8,996 bases of DNA, from NCBI GenBank assembly GCA_021784265.1, contig JAJXTA010000076.1:1-8996 (forward strand), in the 5' to 3' direction. The position numbers and the translations under genes were made by a program. This DNA comes from a bacterium. Its GTDB lineage: Bacteria > Verrucomicrobiota > Verrucomicrobiia > Limisphaerales > J093. The notes beneath the pieces were generated by a model. The model was not told the origin of the DNA. It was given only the letters and a program-made list of their open reading frames with translations, and searched no databases. Shown piece after piece: positions 7,201-8,996 of this stretch (its first letter is position 1; each line of letters opens with the position of its first letter).

Positions 7201-7709
7201 CGGAGCAGGGAGCGCGGCGGGTTTAAGGCCAAGCCCAGCAAGTGCGCGAAGACCGCTTTGGGGACGCTGACCTTGTCCGCCGGAATCGGCAGCCCGCCCT
7301 CGGCGACATGAAAGACCCCGGCGGTCGTGCGCCGATCGCTCCGCGGATTGTGTAACACCCCTTGTTTGACCCGGTAGGACTGGACCACCTCGGAGGTGAA
7401 TTCCTCCCGGTCCACCGGCAGGGAGAGGAGGCGGGCCAAACCGGGGTGGTCGAGGGTGAAGGTGCGTACCGGCAGCCGGCTGACGGGGACGTCCTGCAAG
7501 TAATCGTAGAGGAAGGATTGGATCCGCTGGTCGGCGGGGCAGAGGTGATTGGCCAGGAGACGTTCCTTTTCCCGGTATTGGGCCACCAGCGTCGCCAGGA
7601 TGCCGTCTAACCCGCCCGCCCCGCCGGCGGTCACGGGGGGCAACCCGAGCAGCGCCAGTTTGACGTTAATGTAGGAAACCAGATGCGTCACCTGCGGTGG
7701 GGCGCTCAT
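4290..7709 (-). CDS. Probable PPi-type phosphoenolpyruvate carboxykinase (1139 aa)
   Basis: A 1139-residue soluble protein with no signal peptide or membrane segments. Its size and motif layout fit the PPi-type PEP carboxykinases described from Entamoeba and Propionibacterium, about twice the length of GTP- or ATP-type enzymes. These catalyse PEP + CO2 + Pi = oxaloacetate + PPi. A P-loop-like segment, TVSGGGKSEISK (472-483), followed by FVADFKQDFD (495-504), resembles the PEPCK kinase-1 and kinase-2 region. Upstream, YFGYCKKEVKTQI (319-331) could hold the substrate Tyr/Lys pair and HAGGAL (345-350) the metal-ligand His region; these equivalences are tentative. A second glycine-rich loop, SMTGKSPSTTGAGSEG (845-860), lies in the C-terminal third. 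The start is well supported: GGAGGA (7718-7713) sits 3-4 nt before the ATG, which overlaps the PFK stop as ATGA. Alternative: an uncharacterised P-loop enzyme of similar length. The identification is from remembered family features, not a search. Confidence 0.65.
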   Translation of the reverse strand: MSAPPQVTHLVSYINVKLALLGLPPVTAGGAGGLDGILATLVAQYREKERLLANHLCPADQRIQSFLYDYLQDVPVSRLPVRTFTLDHPGLARLLSLPVDREEFTSEVVQSYRVKQGVLHNPRSDRRTTAGVFHVAEGGLPIPADKVSVPKAVFAHLLGLALNPPRSLLRLPFTATQPQPAECLVSLLLRPVVCPEVPGFTPAKSMETRFFAPGSLVSNLDFVESIFGNGGDPNLPENDAGLDVEHWTGHTGCVILAPHLTKATKRSVGLPRWEEATDRQRRDGMCWRDEWEFYNNGEAFKLTCRDQSGVIVTLIADNYFGYCKKEVKTQISYAANLYGLCEEEHAGGALVFTSFDLGQEFSGERHVKRLGHSFTEVCRLQRDSLELKPEGYAVDRTHPDLVYVPEDARFELRTQRVIWPGGKTERGIRLQPGKTYVRPSGYKVRLEKPGPHPAWRLVGTVAEGLLCHKPCTVSGGGKSEISKPITDAILMGPVFVADFKQDFDRVAELLAHDCSGRFQDPNRVDHRPLLGADRSLGSVIKLLTPDEGDYTPAYNAWLESIPQYLKELVFVVKRHYKPAWGDRWREHFSVDVIDGKAANELKCDQQKLVTTHLRVGFDTDGSWRTFGLRQDFHPSVKIQAEDDITASVVVPAAALGPGTDTPPASASLKFVHNTENRLFQRPDDAIHRGYDKITEADFARSDNFFCNYEPLTLKAARELVEDALGFHQFTAPMQNLIRDLAAGGNNGGYFVCSAHPRLVEGKPSRNPRYLQVRPDLLDPPATYLAAMSARLRRRLPPHQPVWRPVAAVLPGRRNHPPEPGLRPLAVFNPIHYLELPELFMEFICSMTGKSPSTTGAGSEGALTKGPFNALPPIIDLNNALVSWVLTGHHGFVTAAGYLGPRVRVDHDISLLVPELWCRLSAEERDPRFLITNGCLEKCRDFDHAGKRVLASRLGYRITARFTRLFFGRIFNHPHAVFTEEMLRPELQDLAVFVEGMENIVATQRRVAGLYFEDGSIEQACPPLRALLHLMRDDTWEGKGLDAPEVRRLFTREAVCGSEWYAARLRAKQEVDLGLWRRHVDYLERFLKSSSHADEAARLGLPQALTRARQHLEEVQAPAYLASLQGTLGAEPISAYLDRG

Positions 7710-8996
7710 GGTTCCTCCGTTTCGAGATAGCGGATGCGCTTATGCACGTCGGTGTTGATCGAGTGATACGGCTGGGTCAGGTTGCCGGGGTTGAAGAGCG
7801 TTTGGCGCATATGTTCGGCGTCGTCGTGGCCGATGGCGTCGGTAAAGATGGGGAGCAGGTATTCCACCCCGAGGGGAGAGGGCTTCAGGAGTTTGGGATC
7901 GTAGAGGCTCGGATGGAGCCCGCGCGGGTGGATTAGGCCCCAGCGGTCGCGGAGGCGGTTGGCGTCGTAACCCTCGACCTGGAAGCCGTCCTCGTCGCGG
8001 TATTGGAGGATGGCGATGGCGTTGTTGCGCCCCTCGACGAGCAAGTCCACGGCCTTGGCGCCGAGCTGCGCCGCGTAAAAGCGGTCGAAGAGGATGGGGC
8101 GCCCCCCGCGTTGGGTGTGGCCGACCTTGCGGGTGAAGATGGCTTCCCGGGCGGATTCGCCCCGGCGGTAGAGCTGGAAGAAGCGGTCGCCAATGAGTTG
8201 GACCATGCGGGAGCGGAGGGCTTCGGCGGCCCCGCTCAGGATGAGGTTGCCCGCCGGGTCGGTCGAGGTGGTCTCCGCCCCCAATTCCCGCCCTTGCTCA
8301 TCGACAATCCCTTCGCCGCAGACGATGACGACGTTCTTCTGCAAGTCGTAGAGGTGGCGCACCCGCTCGACGAGCAGCTCCAGGTCCAGCGGTTCTTCCG
8401 GGACGAGGATGATGTCCGGCTGGCCGTACGACGTGCCCAGGGCGATGAACCCCGAGTAGCGGCCCATGACCTCGATGATCGCGATGCGACGATGGCTCTC
8501 GGCCGTGGTGCGGATGCGCTGCACGCCCGAGGCGGAGACGAACACCGCCGTGGCGTAGCCGGGCGTGGCGTAGTTGACGATCTGGTTGAGGTTGAAGACG
8601 GCGTTGGAGGCGGTGCGTTGGTAGCGATAGCCGTGTTTGGCGGTCGGGTCATTGAGCCGGGCCCATTCGTCGGATTCACTCGGATAATTCAGGCCCAGAT
8701 CGTTGTCGATGGTCTTGGGGGCCAGCACGGTGGGCAAACGTTCCGCCAGCGGCTGGAGGCCGTTCAGGGTGCCGTCGCCGCCCACGCAGATGAGCCCTTC
8801 GATCCCCAGCTTGCGCAGGCGGGCCTCAATCAGGTCAATCTCCGCGCGCTGGTTCGGGTCGAGGTAATCCCGTGAGGAACCGATCAGGGTGCCGCCGCGG
8901 GTCGGGTCAAGCTCGGGGATGCTCTGGTAGAGCGGGTTGAGATGGACATGCGGTACGCGGGCGTTGAACAGGCAATTGAAGCCTTTGAGCAGGCCG
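7706..8996 (-). CDS. 6-phosphofructokinase, G104/K124 type (N-terminus off window)
   Basis: The frame is open from the right edge to TGA at 7706, giving 429 residues; roughly the first 40, with the GGxxPGxN loop, lie outside. The GTG at 8785 is internal, because RGGTLIGSSR and further conserved sequence precede it. In fragment numbering: RGGTLIGSSR (33-42), GGDGT (72-76), PKTIDND (93-99) with catalytic base D97, MGR (177-179) for fructose-6-phosphate, GEG (227-229) and VGHTQRGG (291-298). The position equivalent to E. coli Gly104 is Gly75, typical of ATP users; the position equivalent to Gly124 is Lys94, typical of PPi-PFKs and of the trypanosome-like group X ATP enzymes. ATP is therefore the likelier donor, but PPi is not excluded. 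An insertion after PKTIDNDL (about 101-128) lengthens the protein relative to E. coli PfkA. It converts fructose-6-phosphate to the 1,6-bisphosphate in the cytoplasm and is translationally coupled to the downstream PEPCK-like gene. Confidence 0.9.
   Translation of the reverse strand, partial: GLLKGFNCLFNARVPHVHLNPLYQSIPELDPTRGGTLIGSSRDYLDPNQRAEIDLIEARLRKLGIEGLICVGGDGTLNGLQPLAERLPTVLAPKTIDNDLGLNYPSESDEWARLNDPTAKHGYRYQRTASNAVFNLNQIVNYATPGYATAVFVSASGVQRIRTTAESHRRIAIIEVMGRYSGFIALGTSYGQPDIILVPEEPLDLELLVERVRHLYDLQKNVVIVCGEGIVDEQGRELGAETTSTDPAGNLILSGAAEALRSRMVQLIGDRFFQLYRRGESAREAIFTRKVGHTQRGGRPILFDRFYAAQLGAKAVDLLVEGRNNAIAILQYRDEDGFQVEGYDANRLRDRWGLIHPRGLHPSLYDPKLLKPSPLGVEYLLPIFTDAIGHDDAEHMRQTLFNPGNLTQPYHSINTDVHKRIRYLETEEP
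7713..7718 (-). promoter_or_regulatory. Shine-Dalgarno of the PEPCK-like gene inside the end of PFK
   Basis: GGAGGA on the minus strand lies just before the ATG at 7709, inside the last codons of PFK, whose TGA overlaps that ATG (ATGA, 7709-7706). It is the only strong Shine-Dalgarno I see at a gene start in the window. It points to translational coupling with enough independent initiation to make the large protein efficiently. Confidence 0.7.

Noticed and set aside
8783..8785. GTG as the start of the phosphofructokinase
   Set aside because: The frame continues to the window edge with RGGTLIGSSR and other PFK-conserved sequence, and the GTG falls immediately before the GGDGT motif, so it is internal.
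8003..8875. A 290-residue plus-strand frame opposite PFK
   Set aside because: The opposite strand encodes a complete set of PFK motifs over the same bases; this frame has none.
1..8996. Search for mobile elements, CRISPR arrays, tRNA genes, riboswitches and defence genes
   Set aside because: I saw no transposase or integrase motifs, regular direct repeats, cloverleaf sequences or toxin-antitoxin-like small genes. Coding is nearly continuous and compositionally even.

Overview
The window is GC-rich chromosomal DNA carrying six protein genes and no sign of mobile elements, CRISPR arrays, tRNA or rRNA. The gene types suggest a free-living member of the Planctomycetes-Verrucomicrobia-Chlamydiae superphylum, most likely Verrucomicrobiota: a Tat-exported Gfo/Idh/MocA oxidoreductase, an atypical NagB paired with a PIG-L deacetylase, a very large PPi-type PEP carboxykinase-like protein, and strong Shine-Dalgarno motifs missing from most starts. 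The taxon is inferred from gene content only.

Layout from left to right. Positions 1-1059 (minus) hold a Gfo/Idh/MocA oxidoreductase with a twin-arginine signal, cut by the left edge. It is divergent from an MFS transporter at 1187-2518 (plus), and the two share a short promoter region. The MFS gene converges on the minus-strand block with only 3 nt between stop codons. That block reads, in transcription order from the right edge: 6-phosphofructokinase (cut by the right edge, stop at 7706), the 1139-residue PEP carboxykinase-like protein (7709-4290, ATGA overlap with PFK), a 193-nt gap, a NagB-type sugar-phosphate deaminase/isomerase-like protein (4096-3236), then 3 nt, and a PIG-L/LmbE deacetylase (3232-2522).

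The four minus-strand genes can be read as one route. PIG-L would remove an N-acyl group from an amino sugar, the NagB-like enzyme would deaminate the amino-sugar phosphate to fructose-6-phosphate, PFK would commit that to glycolysis, and the PEP carboxykinase would join PEP to oxaloacetate using Pi/PPi. This pathway reading is inference. The points most worth a second look are the PPi-type PEPCK candidate translationally coupled to PFK, the PFK donor-site signature (ATP-type Gly with PPi-type Lys), and the NagB-like protein whose catalytic Asp is replaced by Asn and whose phosphate loop is rewritten. I see no obvious wholly undescribed system; the novelty lies in this energy-metabolism cluster.
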